Source: Alopecurus myosuroides
Lineage: Eukaryota; Streptophyta; Magnoliopsida; Poales; Poaceae
Direction of reading: 5' to 3'
DNA length: 64,000 bases
Assembly (NCBI GenBank): GCA_028641055.1
Contig: CM054062.1
Coordinates: forward strand, 231,450,696-231,514,695
This document shows, one piece after another, positions 54,355-64,000 of the stretch. The position numbers were made by a program, and so were the translations under genes. Numbering within the stretch: position 1 is the stretch's first letter; each line of letters opens with the position of its first letter. Under the pieces are notes generated by a model, which was not told where the DNA came from, ran no database searches, and saw nothing but the letters and a program-made list of their open reading frames with translations.

Positions 54355-57300
54355 TGTCGCACCCGGACTTCTAGAGGATACTCACAGCCCGCTAAACAGT
54401 AGATAAATGGCTTACAGGGCATACCGGCACCCGCATCTCAATATGAGTAGGCCAACACGTAAACGTGTGACAACCATCCTCTACTATTCATCGTCTGCGT
54501 AAACCATCCCATAGAAATCCGACTACTTCCATTGACGTACTTCATAACATACACACATGGTACGTCAACGGCATTTGAACAAGTGATATCACAACAAATC
54601 TCTAAGACCAAAGAAATAGAAATAAGTGGCAAATAGCTCTCACTAGAGCAGAGATAGCAAATACAATCATCCAGAGGACACATGTCCCAATAAGTCATCA
54701 TTACATCACAGCGGAAGCATCCAAAGTGTCTGAGTACAGACAAGATCCAAATAGGCCTAAGAGGCCGGAAACGAAAAGACGGAGCCCATCCACGATGTCT
54801 CGGATACTGCCCGGGTCCGCTATCTACTCGTCAGCAGCCTCGTCATACTCCACGTAGTAGCCACCATGGGGATCCTCGGAAACGTAGTCTGCGGAAACCA
54901 CAGCCCCAAAGGGGTCAGTACAGACAAGTACTGGCAAGCAAGACGCACAAGATACCAAAATGTACCCGGCAACACCAAATACAGATGCTTTGGGTTCAAC
55001 GGAAGAATAGGTGATGCAAAAGTGCGGCAGCGGGCTGCTCTAACCAACTACAGAGACACGCTACAACATCCGGCTAAAAGAAAGGGATAAGATAGCGTAT
55101 CGGAACCAACTACCACTAACCTCAAACAAACCCATCCTGGATCTCGCCCCTTATCCAAAGAAGCAATCCGAGGATAACTCACACAGTTGGATTAATGATG
55201 GGTCAAGTTATTGTGTCAATAAGGTCTATTACTAGTCAAGTTATCATTAGTTAGGTGTAAGTTGTCTAATCCTTGTTAGCCAGCCCTATCACCAAGTCAT
55301 CCATAACCACGGACAACACGGCTTCTCGAGAAGATTTAACCCTGCAGGGATGCACCAATTTGGCCGAACACGTAAGAATACCCCGCCAGATGGAAATGCA
55401 CTTCCACCAAGCGAGGCACTCAACACAACCCAACTCTTCTTCGCATCAAGCCCAAAGAACCCCGTGCAATTGAGCGCACGGCTAATCAAGCCCCACGAAG
55501 AAAAGGGGACCCTCATAGCACTCTAAGAACGTGTCTCCCTAAATGCCGACTACAAAAGTTACCACCCTGGCCTCGGGTTCGCACCTGCATATGCATGCGG
55601 CAAATGGAAAATCCGAACTAAATGAGGCGATTTGGACGAGATGCGAATCGAATCAAACTGAGGGGGGCGCCCATACACGCTTCCCACATGCGGTTAGCGC
55701 GCTCATCATGGATCTAGAGGACAAGAACCTTTTCCTAATTAATGTCGACACTAGCAGGCCTCAAAACCATACCCGGCCTCCTGCTGGTGCCTTATCATCA
55801 AATTAGCATTACCTCCAACATTAACAGGTTGTTGTTTAACATCGAGCCCCAGAACATAATAAATATGGTAACAGAAATAACGGACATCAGACTCGAGCAT
55901 AAACAACCCTAAGCATGCTAGTAAGACACAGGCAACAAGCAATGGGGTTATAGGTGTGGAGGTGAGGCTATAACAGGGTTACAGGATAACATGTGATAGG
56001 ATCGGAACACAAGCAACGAATATTAAGGCTAGCAGGATAGACAACGGAAAGTATCGATATCCAGTGTGGAAAGGACACAATGGTTCATGTGAGTGAATAC
56101 TTGCCTGCAAACTCAGTAGCCTGGTACTGGGCTAACTCCTCAGAAGTAGTGTCGTAAACCTCGCCTGTCTCAACGTCGTCGTCTATTCGAGAAGAAGCAA
56201 ACAAACAACGCAGAGAGACAAACAATCAATAACATGGCATAATGCACAATCATGGGATGATGCATGACAATTTAACTGATGCATCAAAATAAGCTAGTTG
56301 ACATGATAACATGTTTAAATGGGCCCATATGCAATTTGGATTGCTTATGGAAAGCCCATGAATTAAGGTTGTATTAAATGATCTACAAATAACCAACATG
56401 TGAAAGTTTATTAGAATGATGCATGGATGATGAAAACAATAAGAAAACAACATTAGCTTCAATTTGATATGGAGTTTACCAAGTTTGGAAATTTATTTAT
56501 TAAGTTATGAAATTTGGCTTCTTAAATGAGTTACACAAGCATTTGTTGTTTTCACCAATTTTTAATGTTCAAAATAGATAAAAAAGTTCATATTTGGAAA
56601 GAACACAAAATTTTAGGTGGAATACATGTTTCATTTGTTGACAAAGGATTTAAGATGAATTAATTATGATTTAAACAAGTTTGGACAAGATTTAAATGAA
56701 TTTAATTCAAGTATGAATTTATTTGAATTTTTTATTTGTTCAAAACATTTAATAAAATTCATATTTGGAAAGTTTATACTTTTCTGGTTTGAAAACATAT
56801 TTTATATGTTCAAAAAGAATTTAATTTGACCAAGTTCTGAATTGAGCAATTTTAAATAAATTAAACAAGTTTAAATTATTTAACCAAATTTAATTATTCA
56901 AAACAGGAAACAAAGTTTATATTTGGAAAGGTGGTTCAATTTTGCATGGAAAACATATTTTATATGTGACATTTGAATTAAATTTGAATTAGTTATGATT
57001 TTGACCAAATTTTAAATAGTAGTTTGAATTTGAATTTTTGAAACAATTTGAAATGTTCAAAACAGTAAACAAAAGTTTTAAACATGTAGAGAATTAAATT
57101 TGGTACATAAAACATATTTTATTTATTAAGTTTGGATTTGAAATGCAAAAGTTATTTGTATTTGAAAATCAGGGACTAATCTGTAAATAAACAGGGACTG
57201 AAATTAAAAGGAAAAGGGCCAGAAACGCATTTCACCTCGCAGTGGCCCAGCCTAGGCCACTGACAAGGGGGCCCTGGCCACCGTGGCGCGTATGTGGCAT

Positions 57301-58629
57301 GCGGGGTCGCTGACAGGGGGCCCCACCTGTCAGCGCTCGCTGTGAAAAAGGTTGGATTTTAATCCGCGAGGGGGGACTCGAACCCGCAACCTCGTGTGCG
57401 TGCGCGCAGCGCGCTGCCACTGGGGTGTGTTGCTGTTTCTTGTCAGAAAGGGAGCGCGCGGGGTTTTGTGGCGTTGCCTCGTTCGTTAACTGAACTGAAA
57501 AGTTCAGTTAACTGAACTTAGCGACAGCCGATGGCCGCCGGCGGCTAGCCGCACGCTGCTGCCGCTTTGCGTGCCCGTGTGCGCCGTGCTGCGTGCTCGC
57601 GGGTAGAGGATGCAGAGGGGAAGTGGCGAGAGGCGGGAGAGGTGGTGCTCACCGGGAGAGGAAGGAGGCAGTGCTCGGGCAGCTCGTCGGAGGGGAGGCA
57701 GACGGTGGCGACAGGGAGGTGGACGACGGCGAGGATCCCGGCCTTCTCAGCCTCCTCCCTGGAAACGAGGAGGGAGACGGAGGTACGGGGAACTCGTTCC
57801 CGTGCTTAACCAGGCCGGGAGGTGATCATGGCGGAGGTGATCGCCGGGATTTGGTTGCGGTGGCGGTGGGGTTCAGAGGTGGGAGAAGCAGAGGGGGGAG
57901 GAGTGAGCTAAACGGCGGCGGCGTGAGAGAGAAAGGGAGGAGGAGGTTTAGGACAGGAGGAGGAGCCCTCGGGCATGGATATGAGGAGGAGGGGGAGGTG
58001 CTGCTGGTCGTCCCCTGCCGCTGTATGTCGACGTGGGCACGCTCGATGAGCGGCCGTACAGAGGTAGGGGATGAAGGGGTAAGCAGGCCGTGGGGCTGGG
58101 CCTGGCTGGCTGTTGGGCTGGCCTGCCCCCTTCTCTCTCTGTTTTTTTTTGTTTTTCTGTTTTTCTGATTCTCTTTTTTTTTTGCAGAAAAAGAAAAGGG
58201 AAGAAAGGAGAGAAAAGGAAGGGTTTTGGGGGGTTTTAAAATTTGGAGAAATTTTTATAGGTTGATTATTTCAAAAGCCCAGCTGTGCAAGTGTTTGTTT
58301 TCAAAAATTTGAATTTTGGTTGCTGTTTGTAAATTCAAATGAATTTGAGTGAAAATGGTATTAAATGAATTATTGAAAAGAAGCAATTTAAATGGTTTGA
58401 ACATTCAAGTTTATTGGAAGCAATTTGATGTTTTGATTTGAAATTTTCATTTGAAAATTGTAACAGAACAAGTATGAAACAAGAATTTTGAAAATTGGTT
58501 TGAAATTCATATGGAAAACAAGGGAAAACAATTGGAAAACAAATGCAAAGCTTATGATGACATGATGCAAAACATAAATTAACAAAAAGCAAACATTCTA
58601 AAGGTGTTTTTCATACTTGGGATGTTACA
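54355..58629 (-). repeat. 5' LTR of the chromovirus (right copy), 4.28 kb
   Basis: Same ends and body as the left LTR. It differs by scattered substitutions and small indels, the clearest being a perfect palindrome at 57485-57512 (gttaactgaact / agttcagttaac, loop gaaa) that is mostly missing from the left copy near 42,716. Confidence 0.95.
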
Positions 58630-58634
58630 AAAGG

Positions 58635-59235
58635 GGCGTACGAGTTGATGTATGCTGATAGACAAAACTCGGACTCAGAGCATATTTGGGCCGCACAGGT
58701 GCCGGGTAAGGTCAAGATCTTCGGATGGCTACTTACCCTTGACAGGCTAAACACGAGAGCCAACCTTCATCACAAGCATATTCTGGATCATTCGAACTGC
58801 CCTCGCTGCACTGATCCGCAGGAGGACAGGGACCACTTATTCTTCACATGTCCTCAGGCTGCCCTAATCTGGGAGAAGATTGGGCTGCGCGGCCACCCTT
58901 TATCCCTCACTACGGTGTGGAATACGCAGTTGCCCCAGGGGCTGCCGGAAGACATCTGGAACTCCTTGGCCCTCATCATTCTTTGGAAGATCTGGGATGC
59001 CAGAAACGCAATGGTATTTAGGAAAATTAACCAGCCTTGGAACATTACCATTGCAAATGTTACACATGACCTAACTATTTGGTCTCACCGTTTCAAAAAA
59101 ACGGAACATAGAGGCAGCCGACCTGTGGCGTGCCCATCTCTCCCTTTGTAATATCAAAAAAAAAACTTTTGAGTAATATACAGGTGGGGATCCTCCCCCC
59201 CCCCCCCCCCCCCCCCGGTGATAGCCTCAAAAAAA
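58635..59235 (+). mobile_element. LINE, segment 3 of 3 (zf-RVT domain and 3' tail)
   Basis: Resumes the LINE after the chromovirus; the frame joins across 39591/58635 with one AAAGG counted. It encodes the zinc-binding RT-associated domain (WAAQVPGKVKIFGWLL, then CPRCTDPQEDRDHLFFTCP with Cys/His ligands). The frame ends at a stop at 59149-59151. The 3' UTR holds a first A run (59156-59164), ggtggggatcctcc, 22 consecutive C (59195-59216) and a short final A run (59229-59235) taken as the 3' end. The flanking target duplication could not be paired with a 5' border. Confidence 0.88.
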
Positions 59236-59329
59236 CTACAGTACTATTCAAAAGAAAGCATGATCAGTTATATAGTTAAAATGACAGCAGTATACAAATG
59301 GAACTATGCTTTACTACTAGGTGATCGTC

Positions 59330-59436
59330 TAAACCCTGTCGGTATGCACACTGAACTCACTCGCTAAGTGATAGGAATGAAAAATCCAGTGGGTAACCCG
59401 CTACACTCTGTCGGTATGCACTGAACTCGCTGGCGA
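59330..59436. repeat. Tandem duplication at the 3' end of the DUF1618 gene
   Basis: The unit ctgtcggtatgcac...tgaactc occurs at about 59337-59360 and 59408-59430, a period of about 71 bp. The copy at the lower coordinate lies at and just beyond the stop codon; the other codes for the last part of the protein. Confidence 0.75.
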
Positions 59437-60607
59437 AGAGTTGGGAAAAAATAGTAAAGTCTGTACTTGCTTGACCGATCTGGACCTCGCTATTCTCCAT
59501 GTCAACACGAAGCACGTACTGCCCTTTGAACTCCCCTCGGTTATTGGCCCCTAGCCTGATATCAGTGATTACTAGGTAGACGACATCGGCTTCATGCATG
59601 CTCATGACAGGTAACGATGGATGAATCTTTCTGGAAATAGTGGACTGGTATGTCTCGTTTGCCCAGATGTTGCTAACATGGTACACCTTGCTTCTGTCCC
59701 ACCCTGAGAGGTCGGACGACAGGGTCCAAAGGGTCAGTTCTAGTTCTTCGAACGGCTCTTTCTGAAAGCCATCCATGGTGACGAACTTAATGACGCCGCC
59801 AACACAGGCCATGGAACGGAATACCTCCGCGAACACTTCTTCACAATTGGCGTCCAGGATACACCCCTCCGGCAACGGCACGAAACGGAAATTCGGGTCG
59901 GAGCCGCCCCTTTGCACCTCGCTCAGATCACAGACCAGGATGCCTTTGAGCAGATCCACCCAGCAGAGGATAGAGCTCCCAAACGAGAAGCACATGTCAG
60001 CGGAGAAGCACTCGTCGGGCTTGCAAAGCTCAAGGGGCAGACTCCCTGCCTTGGCGACCCATTCTTCGGCGGACGGGTGCCACAGATAGAGCTCCGCTGC
60101 GGCAACATCAGAGCCTGCTACCCTGACGAGTTCGGCGAGAGTGTAGCCTGCGCCGTCCCCGTCGCACACGACAACAGCTGTGTGACGCCCGATGTTGACG
60201 TGGTAGCGGTTGAAGGGGAGCTGGGGAATCGTGGAGAGGGAATTGTTCCTGCCATCGTAGATCAGAAAGCATCCTCTTTCCCTGTAGCTGGGGCGGTAGT
60301 GGCCGGCGTAGAGGGCGACGAGGTGCTTGTCCGCGCTCGAGATGCAGGCCGAGGTCACAGTATTGCAGAGTGGTGGCATGGATTCCGTCGGCCGCAGCAT
60401 GTCGAGGGAGGATAGTTCCGGTGGATCCGCCAGGCAGGCATCGGGTTTCAAGCTCCGCAGGTAGGCGGTGATTGCATCTCTATAATCTTCGTCGCTTGGT
60501 AGTCCTTTTATTATAATCTCTCGGCCTCCTTCAGTCTCCTCGGCGAATACTGCCTCGTCGTGGGAGAAGGAAAGGTTGCGGTCGAGCAAAACCCACGAAG
60601 GCGCCAT
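59357..60607 (-). CDS. DUF1618 domain protein, single exon, 416 aa
   Basis: ATG at 60607 in a strong context (gccATGG); the frame is open upstream but without ATG. The protein begins MAPSWVLLDRNLSF, has SSADKHLVALYAGHYRP and FLIYDGRNNSLSTIPQLP in the N-terminal half, then CWVDLLKGILVCDL and FRFVPLP. The C-terminal part has IKFVTMDG, LTLWTLSSDLSGWD and VVYLVITDI. These match the layout of the DUF1618 family, which is large in grasses and of unknown biochemical function. No signal peptide or membrane segment is evident. No stop or shift interrupts it. Its 3' end faces the LINE tail about 120 bp away. Family name is from recall; function is not inferred. Confidence 0.85.
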   Translation of the reverse strand: MAPSWVLLDRNLSFSHDEAVFAEETEGGREIIIKGLPSDEDYRDAITAYLRSLKPDACLADPPELSSLDMLRPTESMPPLCNTVTSACISSADKHLVALYAGHYRPSYRERGCFLIYDGRNNSLSTIPQLPFNRYHVNIGRHTAVVVCDGDGAGYTLAELVRVAGSDVAAAELYLWHPSAEEWVAKAGSLPLELCKPDECFSADMCFSFGSSILCWVDLLKGILVCDLSEVQRGGSDPNFRFVPLPEGCILDANCEEVFAEVFRSMACVGGVIKFVTMDGFQKEPFEELELTLWTLSSDLSGWDRSKVYHVSNIWANETYQSTISRKIHPSLPVMSMHEADVVYLVITDIRLGANNRGEFKGQYVLRVDMENSEVQIGQASTDFTIFSQLFASEFSAYRQSVAGYPLDFSFLSLSE

Positions 60608-60748
60608 GGCAGCTAGGGTTGGGTTGAGGAAGGGAGCACTGCGATTTGGGGATCGGATCTTGAGATCACCGACGGTGGATACGATATCTGCAGCAAACAC
60701 ACGAGGATTAGGACCAACTCTCGACCTTATTTACCTCTTTCGGTACCT

Positions 60749-60978
60749 CCTACATCGTGGCGTCGTCTCCAACTCGATCCTAGCTATTCGAGTAGGTTTG
60801 GTTACGGAATACAACTTTCTTTTATCGAGGGTGTTCGGAATTTCCGGTTACCGGAAAATACAGGGAAATTACCGCCCGAAATTTTCAAATAAATTTTGAA
60901 TTCAAATTTCTGAAGAAGAGTAATTAGACGTAAGAAAACTCAACCTAAGTTGGATGCAATTGTAAGAAAATATGAGAA
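60749..60978. repeat. Direct repeat copy A upstream of the DUF1618 gene
   Basis: Shares cctacatc-tggcgtcgtctc at its start and aagaagagtaattagacgta near its end with copy B at 61488-61716 (offset 739 bp), with moderate divergence in between. It overlaps the likely promoter of the DUF1618 gene. The spacing and length would suit two short LTR-like or tandemly duplicated units; TG...CA ends were not found. Confidence 0.75.
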
Positions 60979-60990
60979 AATATGCTAAAG

Positions 60991-61038
60991 GGGGGTTTCG
61001 AACGCCAGCAGTGGCATGAACAGCCACTAGGCTACAAC
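60991..61038 (-). other. tRNA-like relic (A-box and B-box like)
   Basis: On the minus strand tagcctagtgg fits the A-box consensus, and gcgttcgaaaccc, about 20 nt further, fits the B-box with one mismatch. No complete cloverleaf was drawn. Such tRNA-derived pieces are common in Triticeae repeats. Confidence 0.4.
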
Positions 61039-61487
61039 ACTTTTTGTGTTTAACTATACTTTCCAAGGTTTTTATAATCTTTTCATTCTTTTTCCATTCT
61101 TTTTCTGTTCACCGATTTTTTTTTGTTTAGATTTTGTTTTCAAACTTTAAAATGTTCATTTTTTTTTCAAATTCGAATTTTGTTCAAATTTTAAACTTGT
61201 TCAAATTTAAGATTTGGTCAAATAAAAAACGTCCAGATTAAAAATTGTTCATATATAACATTTGTTCATGGTTGGAATCGTTCAAACTTCAAATTTGTTC
61301 AGTGTTTAATTTTTTTTTAAAGTTATATAAATACTTCTAACAAAGAAATTGAAAAAAAAAACTACAATGGGCCGGCCCAAGTGTTGAGCTGGGGACGCGC
61401 GCGCTCGCTGGCAGAGCAGAGCGAGGCGCTACGCGCGTGGGCGAGGCGTACCGCTCGCGCTCGCTATAAGCGCTAGTTAGGGGAACC
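61039..61487. other. AT-rich spacer with gttcaaat repeats
   Basis: Between the two direct-repeat copies. It is rich in ttgttcaaatttt-like motifs (61,140-61,310), ending in a GC-rich stretch (61,370-61,470) with ggcgaggcg motifs. No gene seen. Confidence 0.5.
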
Positions 61488-61716
61488 CCTACATCATGGC
61501 GTCGTCTCACAACTCGATCCTATTCGCGTAGGTTTTGATTACCGAGTACACTTTTGTTTTTTTACCGAGGGTGTTCGTGATTTCCGGGTACTGAAAATAC
61601 AGAGAAATTATCGCCCAAAAATTCAGTTAAATTTTGAATTCAAATTTCCGAAGAAGAGTAATTAGACGTAAAAAAACTCAATTTAAATTCGATGCAATTG
61701 CAAGAAAATTAGGAAA
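61488..61716. repeat. Direct repeat copy B
   Basis: Partner of 60749-60978. It is also followed by a tRNA-like stretch on the minus strand (ttgttcgagtcg at about 61,726-61,740, with an A-box-like part before it). Confidence 0.75.
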
Positions 61717-62024
61717 AACCAGGCATAGAACGACTCGAACAAGTGACTTCCACCAGGAAACACGATGCTGCTACCGTCACACCGTGGCATATGCAACTAG
61801 GTTATCAGGTAATAGAGACAGTTATTTATTTATATTGATAGTTTAAATTCAGAAAATTAAAAACAATCGGGTTACTTTTGCTCGGCATGCCTATTTATCG
61901 ATGGTGCTGGGTAAATCCGTGTATTGGACGGTAACCGTATTTTCCACCAGTTTATCCAAGCCTTGGACAACGCCATATAAGTTAAGAATTGAAGTTTAAA
62001 CCCAATCTAGAGCACCGATGCTAA

Positions 62025-62145
62025 GAGCATCTATAGAAGAGCCCCTATCCCGCGCAATTGTAAATGAGGAATAGGTCGTGGAAAACTGGTTTTACGGGTT
62101 GAAAACTGCTGCGCCGTATTACAGTTTTCAACCCGTAAAACCAGC
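62025..62145. repeat. PIF/Harbinger-like end with a 23-bp perfect hairpin
   Basis: Begins near a taagagcatctat motif like the gagcatct ends of Triticeae Harbinger elements. A perfect 23-bp inverted repeat follows: 62086-62108 and 62122-62144 (ctggttttacgggttgaaaa.. and complement) with a 13-nt loop; the stem extends by about five more bases with one mismatch. Confidence 0.65.
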
Positions 62146-62353
62146 TTTCCGCTATAGCTTTTCATTTTCAGCACATATACATCAGTTCAAACATAAATAT
62201 GGCAGCACAAATATAAATATCAAATGGTTCGAATAATGATTCCGATTATTACATCAAATAATATTTTAAATTAGACATAAATAAATTCAAATGGTTCAAA
62301 TATTACAACAAATATGAGATCAAATAAATGTTTCAAATTACACAAGAATGAGA

Positions 62354-62650
62354 TCAAATAAATATCAAATGGTATGTCTGAAGGAATGTTTGGATACGAT
62401 CTGAATCTCTAGCAGGTTTCACTCGGCTACCAACATTATCGTAGGACAACTCCAAGTTCAAGTACCTCTCATCTTCGATGATCATGTTGTGTAGAATGAT
62501 ACAACATGTCATTATGTTTATGTGGGTTTTTTTATCCCAGAAACGAGCTGGACCTCGAACAATGGCAAATCTAGATTGCAATACAAAGACTCTCGCAATG
62601 TCCTTTCGGCAAGTCTTTTGTTGCTTTGCAAACTTATATTTTTTCCTATT
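62354..62650 (-). pseudogene. PIF/Harbinger transposase, C-terminal fragment
   Basis: On the minus strand a frame reads RKDIARVFVLQSRFAIVRG, then ARFW, then MTCCIILHNMIIEDER, the end of the DDE domain of plant Harbinger (ALP1/HARBI1-like) transposases; the final catalytic Glu is expected in this part. The frame ends at a stop at 62354. Upstream of 62650 the similarity is lost, so the N-terminal DDE part is missing. Together with the terminal motif at 62025 it marks a decayed Harbinger element. Confidence 0.8.
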
Positions 62651-63216
62651 GTTGGGTTTTGATATGGGCCAGCATTGTCAGTACCATGGCTGGTGCGTCC
62701 GGAGCGATCCATTCTCGACTGTGCAACTCCGGTGGAAAGAGTTGTCGCAAGCAGGGAAGTCTTTCTCCGGCATCTCAGATAAGGCCGTGGACATCAGCTA
62801 GCTCGACGATGTTGCGGGCGCACTCTTGTAATGGCATGACCTGTCGTTGTTAGAACCTCCATGGAGGAGTTCTTCAACATCTAGATCTGACTGCCGCTGG
62901 ATTAATAGAATGTTCTTGTGAGGCCGCTCTCGAGGTTTGCCGATGCATATTATTTCTACACGGGACCAAGTGGTCCGTCCCCGCTTCTGGGCATGATGGC
63001 GGTGACGCCGACCTTCAGCTTGGCAGTGGAGAAAGAGAAGGACTAGATTGCTTTTTTCAATCTTTCAGTGAGAATTGTTCTACAAATATTAGGGTCCTAT
63101 ATGCAATTTTTTTATCTTATTGGGTCCTATATAAAATCATTTACATCCACTATCTGGAATTAATGTGATGTTTTCAACACCTTCGGGGCGCTCCTTGTTA
63201 AAAAAAGGCCATTGAA
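62651..63216. other. Unassigned, possibly a retroposed tail
   Basis: GC-rich to about 63,050 (no open gene), then a pair of gggtcctatat motifs (63,091 and 63,125) and an A run at 63200-63207. This resembles a LINE 3' UTR ending in a short poly(A), but no target duplication or domain supports it. Confidence 0.35.
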
Positions 63217-64000
63217 AGCGCATGGTGCCCCATATGTGGTTTTGGTAATTAATTATAATCCTTATGGACTAATATTTGAATTGAGATATTCTTATAGATC
63301 TTGTCCATAGAAAAGGTTTGGAGTTCATGTGTTGGACTCTAGAAGATTTCATGATGACCATTGTTACATTCAAGGTTTTATATGAAGAATGGTCATGGTT
63401 TGAGTTGAGTTTATCGCATGTGTCTTGAAGAAAATGATTAGATGGTCTTTCATGATTATCCTAAATACATCATCATATGAAGAATGAAGAAAAGATATAA
63501 GGTTGATCAAGTTTGTGATCAACACACAAAGCTACAAGATGTACCAAGTGGGATTGTGTATCTCGTGGTATGGTAAGAATTTGACCATACAGCTTTGTGA
63601 ACTAACCCATGATTTGTGTGTGTGGCATCTCTATGTATGGTGAGGTATCTTTCTATGGGCATGCGTCAAAAGAAAGATTTCCTAGCCCATGGTCTATGTC
63701 ATCGTCAAGCGGTGTTCGTCATCAAGCTTGACGTGGAAGCTCAAGTGAACCATCTAGAAGAAATCCTATGTTTGATGCTTTCCACCCATTTGGAGATTGT
63801 GGCCTCGTGAAGATTTGCCGATAAGGGTCTCTCCTATAATGATGTATGGGGGGGCTAGCCTCTCCCATAATGGTATATGGGGAAGCAACTTACAAGTCTT
63901 CATCAAGCGGAGCATGTGCTAGTAAGCATGATCAAGAAAGAGGATCCAACTTGAGAGAGTCAAGATCTTCATCATCTAGCTCAAGTGGAATGCTCAAGAC
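63217..64000. other. Repeat-like noncoding sequence to the window edge
   Basis: Long stretch with gttttggtaattaat, ttatggactaat and agatcttgtccatag blocks, of a kind often found in Triticeae LTRs, plus a small tandem pair (cataatg-tatatgggg near 63,836 and 63,868). No conserved reading frame. The class cannot be decided because the window ends. Confidence 0.4.

Larger units (their letters stand above)
39592..58629 (-). mobile_element. Chromovirus (Tekay-like) Gypsy element, 19 kb, full length, host to a CACTA insertion
   Basis: Complete element in minus orientation with a perfect 5-bp duplication AAAGG (39587-39591 and 58630-58634). The LTRs are 4257 bp (left) and 4275 bp (right), with TG...CA ends. 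The tRNA-Met-type PBS lies inside the right LTR, and the purine tract next to the left LTR. Gene order on the minus strand is extra ORF, gag, protease, RT, RNase H, integrase, chromodomain. About 4.5 kb of the length is the CACTA element at 47360-51869. Over the first 1.45 kb of the LTRs I see roughly 15 differences (about 1%), so the insertion is young. Confidence 0.93.

Noticed and set aside
59775..60415. Plus-strand open frames opposite DUF1618
   Set aside because: Shadows of the DUF1618 coding frame; GC-rich codon use keeps the complement open.
1..64000. CRISPR arrays, bacterial operons, prophage or toxin systems
   Set aside because: No regularly spaced repeats of that type and no bacterial-type genes; all coding signals are of plant host or plant transposon families.

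Overview
The window looks like chromosomal DNA of a Triticeae grass (wheat, barley or Aegilops type). The reasons are a plant-type spliced gene of the BIG ARF-GEF family, a Poaceae-type DUF1618 gene, Stowaway and hAT MITEs, a CACTA element with TAGTCCCGGTT-type subterminal repeats, and a deep nest of large retrotransposons. No bacterial genes, operons or CRISPR arrays were seen. The species assignment is inferred from repeat style and was not searched.

Left part (1-23.5 kb): a LINE reverse-transcriptase relic (1-680, minus strand) and a 5'-truncated LINE tail with a 16-bp target-site duplication (835-1243) lie just upstream of an apparently intact 11-exon BIG2-like gene (1748-13109, 1792 aa). 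Intron 1 is 4.1 kb and carries a minisatellite and a small hAT-type MITE with a perfect 8-bp duplication. Downstream of BIG is a relic duplication of its own 3' end, itself split by a small insertion. Old, low-coding DNA follows, with Stowaway MITEs, two candidate Helitron 3' ends and a cluster of short tandem duplications.

Middle part (23.6-59.2 kb): one nested block. A plus-strand LINE (endonuclease, reverse transcriptase, zf-RVT) is cut into three pieces (23580-25676, 38628-39591, 58635-59235). The first break holds a 12.95-kb Tat-lineage Gypsy element (25677-38627, TSD CCTCC, 493-bp LTRs). It has gag, protease, RT, two RNase H domains and integrase on the plus strand, and a multi-exon antisense gene of the 'putative gypsy-type transposon' family on the minus strand. 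The second break holds a 19-kb minus-strand chromovirus (39592-58629, TSD AAAGG, about 4.26-kb LTRs) with gag, pol with a C-terminal chromodomain, and an extra ORF ahead of gag. The chromovirus is itself split between gag zinc knuckle and protease by a 4.5-kb CACTA element (47360-51869, TSD TGC), which carries a truncated TNP2 transposase and an Ulp1-like protease. The LINE frame resumes exactly across both Gypsy insertions when one TSD copy is counted. The order is therefore LINE first, the two Gypsy elements later, CACTA last.

Right part (59.3-64 kb): an intact single-exon DUF1618 gene on the minus strand (59357-60607) ends about 120 bp from the LINE tail. Upstream of it are a direct duplication with tRNA-like sequences, a strong hairpin, a PIF/Harbinger transposase fragment and unassigned repeat DNA. 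Only BIG and DUF1618 look like functional host genes; the rest is mobile DNA or its remains. I did not find a clear undescribed system. The least familiar objects are the spliced antisense gene of the Tat element and the extra ORF of the chromovirus.
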